This document shows, in pieces, positions 1-8,773 of a DNA stretch of 64,000 nt. Position 1 is the first letter of the stretch, and the number at the start of each line of letters is the position of its first letter. Source of the stretch: Georhizobium profundi (GTDB lineage: Bacteria > Pseudomonadota > Alphaproteobacteria > Rhizobiales > Rhizobiaceae); NCBI RefSeq assembly GCF_003952725.1, contig NZ_CP032509.1, forward strand, positions 3,434,001 through 3,498,000, read 5' to 3'. The notes below the pieces were generated by a model that did not search any database, had not been told where the DNA came from, and saw only the letters and a program-made list of their open reading frames with translations. The position numbers were made by a program, and so were the translations under genes.

Positions 1-99
1 GCGGCCAGCTTCAACTGCGGCGGCGCATTCACGCAGGCCGCTCATGTAGGTAGCGAAGCCGGAAACGCGGTCACGGAAGCTGCGGGGGGTGCTCATCAT
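1..99 (-). CDS. Small hypothetical protein, truncated by window edge
   Basis: The gene reads leftwards off the window, so only the first 33 codons are seen. Two ATGs lie side by side at 99 and 96, and a GGAG ribosome binding site sits about 7 bases upstream. The visible N-terminus (MMSTPRSFRDRV...) is polar and basic with no signal peptide or membrane segment. I do not recognise the family; short basic proteins of this kind are common in Hyphomicrobiales. The reading frame is open throughout, but the C-terminus is missing and no function can be given. Confidence 0.5.
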   Translation of the reverse strand, partial: MMSTPRSFRDRVSGFATYMSGLRECAAAVEAGR

Positions 100-274
100 C
101 TTCTCCAAAAGGTGTAATTCACTGTGCATCAGCAATATGGGTTTATTGCACCGCAATATGAATGGCCGATTGCGTGAAGGAGCCGTGCGTTCAGCGCATG
201 GGTTTCGGTAACCCGTGATTCATCTTCACATGCATCTGCCGCCCGCGGCTGCAGTGAAGGCTGCAAGCCGGTAT

Positions 275-739
275 TCACCGCGCCGTGTCCGGCACTTCGA
301 AAGGCCATTCGACAAGATGGTCCTCGTAGTCTTCCAGTTCCATCCCCTCCTCCGGCACCGTGCGACCACGCACTGATACGCCAGCCTCGTGCACCGTGTC
401 GCGGCTGCCCGAAATCAGATGGTGCCACCAGTAGAGATCTTCGCCATCGCGCACGAGGCGATAGCCGCATGTGGGCGGCAGCCAGCTCAGGCTGCGCACT
501 TCCTTCGGTGTCAGTCCGATGCAGTCCGGTACCTGCGCCTGCCGGTTTTCGTAATCGGAGCAGCGGCACGTCGCGTCATCCAGCAGGCGGCACCGCACGC
601 TCGTCCAGATGATCTCGCCGGTATCCCAGTCTTCCAGCTTGTTGAGGCAGCAGCGCCCGCACCCGTCGCACAGGCTTTCCCACTCGGCCGCATTCATCTG
701 CTCCAGAGTCTTCGTTTGCCAAAAGGGTGTGTCATTCAT
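275..739 (-). CDS. YcgN/UPF0260 family cysteine-cluster protein
   Basis: A 154-residue protein of the YcgN (UPF0260) family, whose members carry a cysteine cluster thought to bind iron or another metal; the role is unknown. The N-terminus has the hallmark CDGCGRCC at about residues 24-31, and further cysteines follow in RCRLL..CRCSDY and PDCIGL, all typical of the family. Start: the ATG at 739 gives MNDTPFW, like family members; an in-frame TTG at 748 would add only three residues. It is transcribed away from the penicillin-binding protein gene at 910. No operon partner is visible. Confidence 0.9.
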   Translation of the reverse strand: MNDTPFWQTKTLEQMNAAEWESLCDGCGRCCLNKLEDWDTGEIIWTSVRCRLLDDATCRCSDYENRQAQVPDCIGLTPKEVRSLSWLPPTCGYRLVRDGEDLYWWHHLISGSRDTVHEAGVSVRGRTVPEEGMELEDYEDHLVEWPFEVPDTAR

Positions 740-909
740 GCCGCGCAACTTTTCTTTGAGCCCGGCACAATGCCGGATTGCTTGTTCTTTTCCGCAAACT
801 GCGACAAAATTTAAACCTCAAGGGGCGATCATCGGCTGCGGCATTTTCGGCCGCAGGTCTGCCGGCTGCCATGCGCCGGTGGTTCGTGTACAGCGGGGCG
901 TAATCGATC

Positions 910-3066
910 GTGCAGGATCCCTTCAGTCAGGGCAACAGGCCACGCCGGCGTCGCAATCTCTTGTTGCGGCTTGATTCGTGGCTTGATTCCACGCTTTGGG
1001 GCGCTGGCTCCGGCCTCGGCGAGACCTGGGAAGAAATCACCATCTTCTTTCGCCGTTTCCGCGTGCGCGGGACCAAGCGGGTCGTCGTGGAAATCATGGG
1101 CGAAGGCCTGACGCTCGGCACCGCCGGCTTCGTGCTTCTCCTCGCACTTGCGCTGCCAGCGTTCGATGCGACCTACGGCAACTGGCGCGCGCAAGACGAT
1201 TTCGCCGTCACGTTCCTCGATCGCTACGGCAATGAAATCGGCCATCGCGGCATCATCCATGAGGATTCCGTTCCGGTCGATGCCCTGCCCGACCATCTGG
1301 TCAAGGCCGTTCTTGGCACCGAGGACAGGCGCTTCTTCGAGCATTACGGCATCGATTTCGTCGGCCTCGCCCGTGCGATGGGCGAGAACGCCCGCGCAGG
1401 CTCGGTCGTTCAGGGCGGATCGACGCTCACGCAGCAGCTCGCAAAGAACATCTTTCTCAGCAATGAGCGCACGATCGAGCGCAAGATCAAGGAAGCCTTC
1501 CTTGCGATCTGGCTGGAGGCCAATCTCTCCAAGAAGGAGATCCTCGGGCTTTATCTCGACCGCGCCTATATGGGCGGCGGCACGTTCGGCATCGCTGCCG
1601 CCTCGCAGTTTTATTTCGGCAAGCCCGTTACCGATGTGACGCTGGCCGAATCGGCACTTCTCGCCGGCCTGTTCAAGGCGCCGGCCCGCTATGCCCCCCA
1701 CAACAACCTGCCCGCCGCACGCGCCCGCGCGAACCAGGTTCTCACCAACATCGTCCAAGGCGGCCTGATGACAGAAGGCCAGGTCATCGGCGCCCGGCGC
1801 AACCCCGCGAGCGTCATCGATCGCGGCACCAAGGATGCACCCGACTATTTCCTCGACTGGGCTTTCGAGGAAGTTCAGCGCATAGCCGGCAACTTTCCCG
1901 AGCACTCGCTGATCGTGCGCACGACGATCGACCTCGACCTGCAGAAAGCTGCTGAAGACGCGCTGGAGTTCGACCTGCGCCAGAGCGGCGCGAGCTTCGA
2001 CGTCACCCAGGGAGCTGTCGTGCTGATCGAGAACGGGGGCGCCGTACGCGCCATGGTCGGCGGCCGCGACTATGGCGAAAGCCAGTTCAACAGAGCAACC
2101 AAAGCACTCCGTCAGCCGGGCTCGTCCTTCAAGGGCTTCGTCTACGCCACGGCAATGGAAAACGGGTTCACACCCGATTCGGTCATCTCCGACGCTCCGA
2201 TCACCTGGAACGGCTGGTCGCCCCGCAATTACACACGAGGCTACTCGGGTTCCGTCAATCTGACGACCGCGCTCGCAAAATCGTTGAACACGGTACCCGT
2301 GCGTCTTGCCCGCGATCATCTCGGCACGGACCGCATTGCGGAAACGGCGCAGCGCATGGGCGTGCAAACACCCGTCCGCACCGACAAGACCATGCCGCTC
2401 GGCACGTCGGAGATCACCGTGATGGACATGGCCACAGGCTATGCGACCTTCCCGGCCGGCGGCATGCAGGCCAATCGGCACGGCATCACGCAAATCCTGA
2501 ATTATCGCGGCGAAGTCTTGTTCGACCACGGCCGGGATGCCTCGAAGCCCGAACGGGCGATCTCGGAAGAAGCAGCCGTTTCCATGAACACGATGATGGC
2601 GCAGATCCCGGAATGGGGTACCGCCCGGCGCGCCAAGCTCGACGGCATCCGCACCGCCGGCAAGACGGGCACGTCGCAGTCCTACCGCGATGCGTGGTTC
2701 ATCGGCTACACGGGCAACTTCACCGCTGCAGTCTGGTACGGCAACGACAACTTCACCGCGACCAACAACATGACGGGCGGCTCGCTCCCGGCGATGACAT
2801 TCAAGCGGCTGATGGATTTTGCCCATCACGGCATCGACCTGCGCCCCATCCCCGGCGTCGAGCCTGAAGCACCCGCCGCCGTCGACGCGAAAAGCCCGCA
2901 GACCGCCGAAGCAGGCGAAGCGCGTCCTGTGCGTCAGCGCGCCTTGTCGCGAGAAGGCACTCGTATCCTGCGGCAGATGGTCGAAAGTTTCGGCATCGAT
3001 GAGGCCGAGCGTCCGGAAGGCGAACTGGCCGAACTGCGCGATCGCATCGACGGCGGCGATCTCTGA
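910..3066 (+). CDS. Class A penicillin-binding protein (PBP1A-type)
   Basis: A bifunctional peptidoglycan synthase anchored in the inner membrane: it polymerises lipid II and cross-links the stem peptides. After a basic N-terminus and one membrane segment (about residues 66-84) comes a GT51 glycosyltransferase domain with TEDRRFFEHYG (catalytic Glu138), GGSTLTQQLAKN (169-180), RKIKEAFLA and ILGLYLDRAYMGGG. The transpeptidase domain follows, with the SxxK motif at Ser405-Lys408, SLN at 458-460 and KTGTS at 585-589. Length (718) fits the family. Start is GTG at 910, giving MQDPFSQ; rhizobial homologues also begin with MQDPF. The DUF1214/DUF1254 pair follows on the same strand after about 100 bases. 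Confidence 0.95.
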   Translation: MQDPFSQGNRPRRRRNLLLRLDSWLDSTLWGAGSGLGETWEEITIFFRRFRVRGTKRVVVEIMGEGLTLGTAGFVLLLALALPAFDATYGNWRAQDDFAVTFLDRYGNEIGHRGIIHEDSVPVDALPDHLVKAVLGTEDRRFFEHYGIDFVGLARAMGENARAGSVVQGGSTLTQQLAKNIFLSNERTIERKIKEAFLAIWLEANLSKKEILGLYLDRAYMGGGTFGIAAASQFYFGKPVTDVTLAESALLAGLFKAPARYAPHNNLPAARARANQVLTNIVQGGLMTEGQVIGARRNPASVIDRGTKDAPDYFLDWAFEEVQRIAGNFPEHSLIVRTTIDLDLQKAAEDALEFDLRQSGASFDVTQGAVVLIENGGAVRAMVGGRDYGESQFNRATKALRQPGSSFKGFVYATAMENGFTPDSVISDAPITWNGWSPRNYTRGYSGSVNLTTALAKSLNTVPVRLARDHLGTDRIAETAQRMGVQTPVRTDKTMPLGTSEITVMDMATGYATFPAGGMQANRHGITQILNYRGEVLFDHGRDASKPERAISEEAAVSMNTMMAQIPEWGTARRAKLDGIRTAGKTGTSQSYRDAWFIGYTGNFTAAVWYGNDNFTATNNMTGGSLPAMTFKRLMDFAHHGIDLRPIPGVEPEAPAAVDAKSPQTAEAGEARPVRQRALSREGTRILRQMVESFGIDEAERPEGELAELRDRIDGGDL

Positions 3067-3170
3067 TCGATGCCTGCTTTGATCCTTGAGGTACCACCCA
3101 TCACCGGGCGTGATCCTGTCGGCGTTGTCGTGCCATCGGACGGCCATGCTCCTTACGCAGGAAAGCGGCC

Positions 3171-3767
3171 ATGATCGGTGCGCTGCGTATTCCCTTTTTC
3201 ATTGGCCTTGCTCTCGCCATCGCGTTCAGTGGAGGCATTGCCGCCACCAAGATCGCACTCGATGCCGAAGATCCCTTCGATGTCCTGGAGATCGGCCCTT
3301 GGGTCGCCAACCCCTTGGCGCAGACCGCGGGCGCCAATCCCTATGACAAGGCAAGACGGGCGCTCGGCGATGGCTCCGGCCTTGGGCAGGCGGAAGGCCT
3401 CGTCTTTCGGGCGACGACCGATACCTCCGGCGCGCCACTTCTCGCATCCTGCGCCTATTTGGTTGCGGGCCAGGTTCCTGCAAGCCGCGTCTGGATCATG
3501 CGCCTGACTGGGTTGTCCGGTGAGATCAGCCACGCCGAACCGCCATTTTCGCGTGCCCTGCATTCCGCAAGCGTGCTGCGCGCGCCTGACGGTGCGTTCG
3601 AAATTCGTCTCGGCGCGGAGGCCCGCTCCGGCAACTGGCTGTTTCTGTCTGGAGACGGTCCTTTCGGCATCGAATTCCTCCTCTTCGACACCCCGGCCGC
3701 AGGCAACTTCGGGCTGATCGATCTGGAGATGCCTGAGATCGAGCGTCAGGATTGCGCCGATGCGTAA
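3171..3767 (+). CDS. DUF1214 domain-containing membrane-anchored protein
   Basis: A 198-residue protein with one N-terminal hydrophobic segment (about residues 7-25) and a periplasmic domain of the DUF1214 type, including the end-of-domain pattern ...SGNWLFLSGDGPFGIEFLLFDT. DUF1214 is usually the C-terminal half of proteins that also carry DUF1254; here that half is encoded by the next gene, which starts 8 bases before this one ends. The gene starts at an ATG after AGGAAAGCGGCC. Function is unknown for the family; the position behind a PBP gene hints at an envelope role, which is inference only. Confidence 0.8.
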   Translation: MIGALRIPFFIGLALAIAFSGGIAATKIALDAEDPFDVLEIGPWVANPLAQTAGANPYDKARRALGDGSGLGQAEGLVFRATTDTSGAPLLASCAYLVAGQVPASRVWIMRLTGLSGEISHAEPPFSRALHSASVLRAPDGAFEIRLGAEARSGNWLFLSGDGPFGIEFLLFDTPAAGNFGLIDLEMPEIERQDCADA

Positions 3768-4320
3768 TCTCGTCTTCGCCATTCTCGCGGGTCTCGTCGG
3801 CGCGCTCGTGCTGCATATCGTGATCATCCTCACTCTGCCCTTCTTTGCGAGTGACGACGTCTATTCACGCATTTCATCTCTGCCGGCGAATGATCGCTTC
3901 CTGCCGGCTTCCGCGGTTAGCGCTGAGGTGACGTCGACGGAGCTTGTCTCTGACACCCCCTATTCCACGACCTATCTCTGCCGCTTCGTTCTTGCCGACG
4001 CGCCGATCCATCTTCAGGCCGAAGGCGCGGTGCCCTTCTGGTCGCTCGCGGTGTTCGACCGGCGTTCCAACGAGCTCTTCAGCATGAATGACCGGACCTC
4101 CGAGGGGGGCGGCATGAACGTGACGCTCGCCAATCCTCTGCAAATGATCCGGCTGCGCGAGGGCCTGCCGCCGAACCTTGCAGGCAGCGTCCTCGTCGAA
4201 ACGGATGTCACAGATGGGTATGTGCTGATCCGCACCGTCGTGCCGGATCAAACGATGCAGGCTCAGGCGAACGACTTCCTGTCGTCGGCCACCTGCCGCG
4301 AAGAGCCGCTGGCTGACTGA
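3760..4320 (+). CDS. DUF1254 domain-containing membrane-anchored protein
   Basis: A 186-residue protein with an N-terminal membrane anchor (about residues 4-28) and a DUF1254-like periplasmic domain (WSLAVFDRRSNELFSMNDR, NPLQMIRLREGLPPN). Its ATG overlaps the end of the DUF1214 gene by 8 bases, so the two are translationally coupled and probably form one unit in the membrane. In many other bacteria the two domains sit in a single polypeptide. Biochemical role unknown. Confidence 0.8.
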   Translation: MRNLVFAILAGLVGALVLHIVIILTLPFFASDDVYSRISSLPANDRFLPASAVSAEVTSTELVSDTPYSTTYLCRFVLADAPIHLQAEGAVPFWSLAVFDRRSNELFSMNDRTSEGGGMNVTLANPLQMIRLREGLPPNLAGSVLVETDVTDGYVLIRTVVPDQTMQAQANDFLSSATCREEPLAD

Positions 4321-4323
4321 ACC

Positions 4324-4506
4324 TCAGCGCCCGTCGTGCGGACGTTCTGCCTCGTCACGCCGTATCTGCACGACCGGCAGGCCTTTGCCGGACCGGTCGA
4401 TCCGCACGCCTGTGAACATCAGGATCGTTGCACTTTCCGATGGCTCCGGACGCTTCGCGCTTCGCGGCCGCCGATCAAGGTCTCTTAATGAAATTATCGC
4501 TGCCAT
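4324..4506 (-). CDS. Small hypothetical protein
   Basis: A 60-residue protein that converges on the DUF1254 gene with only three bases between stop codons. The ATG at 4506 is chosen because GGAG lies 6 bases upstream; a longer reading from 4626 adds 40 residues without a better start signal. The core ATILMFTGVRIDR resembles small conserved rhizobial proteins with an ATIxxFTGVRxER motif, but no domain name or function is known to me. It is strongly basic and hydrophilic at both ends, so probably cytoplasmic. Confidence 0.6.
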   Translation of the reverse strand: MAAIISLRDLDRRPRSAKRPEPSESATILMFTGVRIDRSGKGLPVVQIRRDEAERPHDGR

Positions 4507-4700
4507 GCCATTCTCCGTCAGTTGCCCAAACGGATGAACGCTGAACGTTTTCACCCAGGATCTGCGGCCCGCAACGGCTTGCGAATCATCGTCAAAAGGC
4601 CCCGCGCCCACAGTCCATTGCGCCATTCAGCCAGCAGATGGTTAACACCTTGCTAAGCCTTTCTGTTTAGTCTCGGTTCATCACTTTCAGTATTGCGTAG

Positions 4701-5741
4701 GTGCTGGTTCACGTGTCCGATCGTTTTCGTGATCTCGAACTCTCAGGGCGAGCCGGCCGCAAGGATGCGGTGCTCTTGGCGACGGTTGCCAGCTTCGAGG
4801 CCATGCCTGATCCCAGCAAGCGCGATCTCAAGCAATTCGCCGACCTGTTCGTCCCACTCTTTGAGGCCGCTTCGGAAGAAGCGAAGCGGACGGCAGCAGC
4901 AGCACTATCGCGCGCGCCGATCATGCCCGAGGCCGCCAGCCGTCTCATTCTGGAACAACCGGTCGGTATCGCCGCTCCCTTCATCGTGCACTCCAGCGCA
5001 ATCGACGAGTCCCTGCTCATCGAAGCGGTGCAAAAGCACGGCGTTGCCCATGCCCGCGCCGCCGCGCGTCGGCGATCGGTGTCACCCCAATTGCTTGCCG
5101 CGCTGTCCGCCATTGCCCATCCGGCAGTGAAGCGGACGCTCTCGCTTCGCGGCACATCGGCTGCAGCGGCCGAGCCTGGCTCCCGCACGCCCTCCGCCGT
5201 TGAACGGCAGGCTCGCGAAGAAGACATCCGCAACAAGCTTCGGTCGATCGTCATGCGCAACACGCCAGACTACGCAGACCCGCCAACCTTGCCGGCGCGC
5301 ATTGCACCGGATGTGGAAAGCCGCCTCATCCGTCACGTCGAGGAAGGCGACACGATCTATTTCGCCACGGCGCTCGCCGATGCGCTCGCATCGCGTTTCG
5401 ATCTTGCCGAGCGCATCATGATGGACGTGTCGGGCGCCCAGCTTGCACAAACGCTCGTGGCATTGGGCCTGCGCTACACGATGATCATCGCAGCGCTTGA
5501 GCGCTTCTTCCCGCATCTTGCAGAAGGACAGGACGGCGAACGCCGTTCGCTCCAGCTGCTGCGCTCCTGTTCATTCGTCGAATGCGTCGAGAAGGTCATG
5601 GCCTGGCAGCGGGCCGATTGGATTTCGAGGCGCGCCACGCATCAGCCCGTCGTTGCCGACAGCGCTCGCCGCGACGTGCGGGCGGATCAATCGCCCAAGC
5701 GCAACGCCGTCCAACGCGGTGTGCCGCTCAGGCGGGCCTGA
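4701..5741 (+). CDS. DUF2336 domain-containing protein
   Basis: A 346-residue, mostly alpha-helical cytoplasmic protein of the DUF2336 family found in alphaproteobacteria; function unknown. Repeated helical units such as SKRDLKQFADLFVPLFEAASEEAK and EQPVGIAAPFIVHSSAIDE are typical HEAT-like family patterns. The start is GTG at 4701. The 3' end overlaps the convergent DUF1491 gene by 14 bases (5728-5741), so the two transcripts are antisense at their ends. No membrane segment. Confidence 0.8.
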   Translation: MLVHVSDRFRDLELSGRAGRKDAVLLATVASFEAMPDPSKRDLKQFADLFVPLFEAASEEAKRTAAAALSRAPIMPEAASRLILEQPVGIAAPFIVHSSAIDESLLIEAVQKHGVAHARAAARRRSVSPQLLAALSAIAHPAVKRTLSLRGTSAAAAEPGSRTPSAVERQAREEDIRNKLRSIVMRNTPDYADPPTLPARIAPDVESRLIRHVEEGDTIYFATALADALASRFDLAERIMMDVSGAQLAQTLVALGLRYTMIIAALERFFPHLAEGQDGERRSLQLLRSCSFVECVEKVMAWQRADWISRRATHQPVVADSARRDVRADQSPKRNAVQRGVPLRRA

Positions 5742-6072
5742 CGCCAAGATAGCGCAGCGGATCGTCCGCCTCGATCTCCACGATCCAGAGATCGCTGTCG
5801 AAGTTGCGTTCCTTGGCCAGCAGGGCCTGGACCTTCTCGTGCTCTGCCCGCTCCAACCGCAGCTCGAAAAGCCGGTCACCGGCTGCCTCTCCATCCTCGA
5901 AAATCGATTGTGGTGCCGGACCAAACAGGCTTTCCGTACCGTCGCGGTAGCGGCATCGCACGAAGATCGCGCCCGCTTCCGGCGCCCCACTCGCTTCCAC
6001 AGCGGCAAAGCCACCATCCGCGAACACGCGCCGGATCAGCGCCGATACGAAGATATCGCTCTTGAGACGCAT
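5728..6072 (-). CDS. DUF1491 family protein
   Basis: A 114-residue protein that begins MRLKSDIFVSALIRRVFADGGFAAV, the standard start of the DUF1491 family; AEAGAIFVRCR is also typical. A second ATG one codon earlier at 6075 is equally possible. It is the last gene of a three-gene minus-strand unit (histidine kinase, peptidoglycan-binding protein, DUF1491), only 6-9 bases after the preceding stop. No ordinary ribosome binding site is present; instead a perfect hairpin (6076-6093) sits immediately before the start, pointing to translational coupling. Function unknown. Confidence 0.85.
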   Translation of the reverse strand: MRLKSDIFVSALIRRVFADGGFAAVEASGAPEAGAIFVRCRYRDGTESLFGPAPQSIFEDGEAAGDRLFELRLERAEHEKVQALLAKERNFDSDLWIVEIEADDPLRYLGVRPA

Positions 6073-6075
6073 CAT

Positions 6076-6093
6076 GGGGCTTCAGAAAGCCCC
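6076..6093 (-). promoter_or_regulatory. Hairpin spanning stop/start junction
   Basis: On the minus strand this reads GGGGCTTTCTGAAGCCCC, a perfect 7-bp stem with a 4-base loop. The TGA stop of the peptidoglycan-binding gene lies in the loop and the ATG of the DUF1491 gene follows directly. Ribosomes finishing the upstream gene would melt it, so it could enforce coupled translation. The structure is seen; the role is inferred. Confidence 0.5.
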
Positions 6094-7158
6094 GATTTCC
6101 TGGAGTTTGTCGAGAACTGCCTGGTCGGGCTCTCCCGTGGTCGGCAGGCGGTAGTCGCCTTGGAACTCGCGGATGGCCTGTCGCGTCTGGTTGCCCAACA
6201 TACCGTCCACAGCCACATCGGCATAGGCAATGTTGACGAGCCCCTGCTGAATTCTGCGCACCGTCTCGACGTCGATCGAGCCCGATCCACCGGCGGTCGG
6301 AATGTCGGCCGGCGGGGTATAATAGTCACCGCTATCGCGGGCAACGAGTGCTGCCGGCGGCGTCAGCGCCGCTGTTTCGTTCGGCGAAACGCTGGCCCGC
6401 TGAACAATCGCTGGCTCCGGCCGTGCTTCAGGCCGCGCCTCGGTCCGTGCCTGCGGCTGCGCAACGGGCGGGGCAGCACGCTCGGCTGCTTTCAGGCGCT
6501 GCAGCGTGCTTGCGGTCAGGCCAAGCCCTTCCGAGCCCGAAGCCGCTCCGAATGCTGCAAGCGCTGCGCGCGTCTGTGGCCCGGTCAGCCCGTCCACGGC
6601 ACCCTTATAGTGGCCGAGCCGCGCAAGTTCTGCCTGAATTTCACCCACAAGCGCTCGGTCTGTCGCCGCTTGTGAGGCGGCCGGTCGCACGATGTCGTCA
6701 ACCGTCGTCTCCGCTTCGGGCGGAATGCTGGCAGTTGCCATGTCCCGGTCTTCCGGCCGCTCGATGACGATGCTCTGCACGCGCCGTGCGGGAACCGGCG
6801 TAAGAATGTCCTCGATCGTCTCCACGCCGTCGTCGGATCCAAGGCTGTCGCGCCCTGCCTGTTCGATCTGCCGAGGCTCGACACCGTCGGTCGTCATCAG
6901 CGGCGCCGGGGTGGGCGCGATGCCGGTCCGCGTCGACAGGAGCGGCGAAGGATGCCCGCCCGGCTGATACCAGATGGCATTGGCGGTGACGAAGCTGAAG
7001 ACAACGGCAAAAACCACACCGCCCGCGGCAAGCGACGGATGGCGCGCAATGAGCCGCCCGGCTGCGTCGAAAGTCCGCGACGCAAAACCAGGAGAGCGCC
7101 GCGCCTTGCGGCGGGGTTCAGGCTGTTTTCGCGGTCGTTTCGTGGACTTTGCCGGCAT
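6082..7158 (-). CDS. Membrane-anchored peptidoglycan-binding protein
   Basis: A 358-residue protein with a very basic cytoplasmic N-terminus (1-40), one membrane segment (about 44-63) and a periplasmic part with two PG_binding_1 domains. The first is at about 168-223 (EIQAELARLGHYKGAVDGLTG) and the second at about 297-354 (ETVRRIQQGLVNIAYADVAV), each with the usual G-x-x-T/Q-x-x-A-I/L pattern. A Pro/Ala/Arg-rich linker (about 230-270) contains a short TEARPEARPEP repeat. It overlaps the end of the upstream kinase gene by 41 bases, so the two are one transcript. It probably binds the cell wall; whether it acts with the kinase is unknown. Confidence 0.85.
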   Translation of the reverse strand: MPAKSTKRPRKQPEPRRKARRSPGFASRTFDAAGRLIARHPSLAAGGVVFAVVFSFVTANAIWYQPGGHPSPLLSTRTGIAPTPAPLMTTDGVEPRQIEQAGRDSLGSDDGVETIEDILTPVPARRVQSIVIERPEDRDMATASIPPEAETTVDDIVRPAASQAATDRALVGEIQAELARLGHYKGAVDGLTGPQTRAALAAFGAASGSEGLGLTASTLQRLKAAERAAPPVAQPQARTEARPEARPEPAIVQRASVSPNETAALTPPAALVARDSGDYYTPPADIPTAGGSGSIDVETVRRIQQGLVNIAYADVAVDGMLGNQTRQAIREFQGDYRLPTTGEPDQAVLDKLQEIGAF

Positions 7159-8773
7159 TGATTGTCTTCTTCTCCCTCGTGTTCAGTCGCGGTGGAAACT
7201 CCACCATGCGCGCGCTGTTGTCTGCCTGTCGCTCGGTGCTGTCCACCCCCTCGGCAGGAAGTTCCACGGTCACGGCCGTGCCCCGGCCGATCACGCTGTC
7301 GATCACGACCCGCCCACCATGGAGGCTTGCGAGCCCCTTCACAAGGCACAGGCCGAGCCCCGTTCCCTGGTGGCGTCGGGCATAGCCCTCGTCACCCTGA
7401 ACGAAAGGTTCGCCGACGCGGCTCAGAATTTCCGGAGGCATGCCGATACCCGTGTCGGACACCGTCAGGCGGATCATCGCGCCGCTGCGGGTCGCATCGA
7501 CGGTGATGACGCCACCGGGCTCGGTGAACTTGATCGCATTGCCGATCAGGTTGATCAGGATCTGTTGCACGGCTCGCTGGTCGGCGTTCAGGAGGCCCGC
7601 GCGGCGCGCACGCGCCGTCAGCGTCAGGCCTTTGTCTTCCGCTTCCAGGCCGAGCATCTTTACGCAGTCGTCGACGGCAGCGGCGACATCGAAATCCTCA
7701 TGGATCAGCCGATAGCGCCCGTTCTCGATCTTGCTCATGTCGAGCATGGTGTTGACCAGCGACAGGAGGTGCTCGCCCGACCGCTTGATCAGGCCGACAT
7801 ATTCGCGCTGCCGCTCATCGGCGAGCGGCGCGAAATATTCCCGTGCCAGGATCTCGGAGAATCCGATGACGGCGTTGAGGGGCGTGCGCATCTCGTGGCT
7901 GACGGCAGCAAGGAAGCGGGTCTTTTCGCCCTCGGCCTGCTCGGCAAGATCCACGAGCCGCGTGCATTCGGCATGCAGTTCGATCTCCTCGTCGACGACC
8001 CGCATGTGAGCGATGATGTCACCCACCTCGCCCGTCGCCAGAAGGCGGGGCGAGAGATCGATCGAGACATGGACGAACTGCCGATCCATCGCGGCCCGGT
8101 GCAACCGCACCATGAGCCGTTCGCGCGCTCCGCCGAGGCGGATCCGGTCGAGCGCCTGCATGAAGGGCAGTCGATCCGAAACATGAATGCGCTCGATCAG
8201 GCCGCGCGGACGGTTGACGTCGATCCATTCCGCGAAATCGCCAAGCTCGTGGCCGCCGGCGCGCAGAAGAGCGCCCTGTTCGTCGAGCAGCGCCACAAAG
8301 CCGGACATGTGCGCCGCCAGCGCAAAGTCGTCGACTGGCGCAATCTCGCGTTCACGCGAAGAGCCATCGACGTTCCGGAAGCCGAGCACCAGAACGGGAA
8401 GCATCGCGCCGAAAAGCGCGCAGACGACGACACTCAGTTCCGTGCCAGTGGTGTCGACCATAGCGCCAGCGAGCGCAGCACCGGCGACCAGTGCGCCGAG
8501 CGTCACTGCGCCGAGACGACGCGAGCCGGTCACGCCCAGCATGGCTGCGGCGCTTAGAAGAATTGCGGATGCGATGATGGCCGCTGGCAGGGCCACAGCA
8601 GGTGCGGCCAAAAGTGCGACGAGTGGCAGCAGCAAGAGCGGCGCTGCGAGCGCGCTGGTCAACAGCACGCGCATCATCTTCACCTGCGCATCCATCTCCG
8701 GCCCCTCGTTGAGGGCTTCGTTGATGCAGGCGCTGGCGGCACGACCGATCATGGTCGCGACCCTGCTATGCAT
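7118..8773 (-). CDS. PAS-type membrane sensor histidine kinase
   Basis: A sensor kinase of about 551 residues. Four or so hydrophobic segments (about 37-130) are followed by a PAS-like region, a HisKA domain with SHEMRTPLN (phospho-acceptor His293) and an ATPase domain with NLIGNAIKF, DTGIGM and GTGLGL. The arrangement recalls the DivJ/PleC cell-cycle kinases of alphaproteobacteria, but that is only a resemblance. Start: ATG at 8773 with GGAA upstream is preferred; a GTG at 8845 would add 24 residues whose third codon positions are unusually A/T-rich for this genome. No response regulator is adjacent. It is co-transcribed with the peptidoglycan-binding protein. Confidence 0.88.
   Translation of the reverse strand: MHSRVATMIGRAASACINEALNEGPEMDAQVKMMRVLLTSALAAPLLLLPLVALLAAPAVALPAAIIASAILLSAAAMLGVTGSRRLGAVTLGALVAGAALAGAMVDTTGTELSVVVCALFGAMLPVLVLGFRNVDGSSREREIAPVDDFALAAHMSGFVALLDEQGALLRAGGHELGDFAEWIDVNRPRGLIERIHVSDRLPFMQALDRIRLGGARERLMVRLHRAAMDRQFVHVSIDLSPRLLATGEVGDIIAHMRVVDEEIELHAECTRLVDLAEQAEGEKTRFLAAVSHEMRTPLNAVIGFSEILAREYFAPLADERQREYVGLIKRSGEHLLSLVNTMLDMSKIENGRYRLIHEDFDVAAAVDDCVKMLGLEAEDKGLTLTARARRAGLLNADQRAVQQILINLIGNAIKFTEPGGVITVDATRSGAMIRLTVSDTGIGMPPEILSRVGEPFVQGDEGYARRHQGTGLGLCLVKGLASLHGGRVVIDSVIGRGTAVTVELPAEGVDSTERQADNSARMVEFPPRLNTREKKTINAGKVHETTAKTA

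Noticed and set aside
200..214. GGGTT/AACCC hairpin downstream of the YcgN-type gene
   Set aside because: The stem is only five pairs and no T run follows on either strand.
829..3147. 772-codon open frame antisense to the penicillin-binding protein gene
   Set aside because: Shadow of a GC-rich gene; the sense frame has all PBP motifs and the antisense product has no recognisable domain.
4507..4626. N-terminal extension of the small protein at 4324-4506
   Set aside because: The shorter start has GGAG at 6 bases; the longer one has no start signal.
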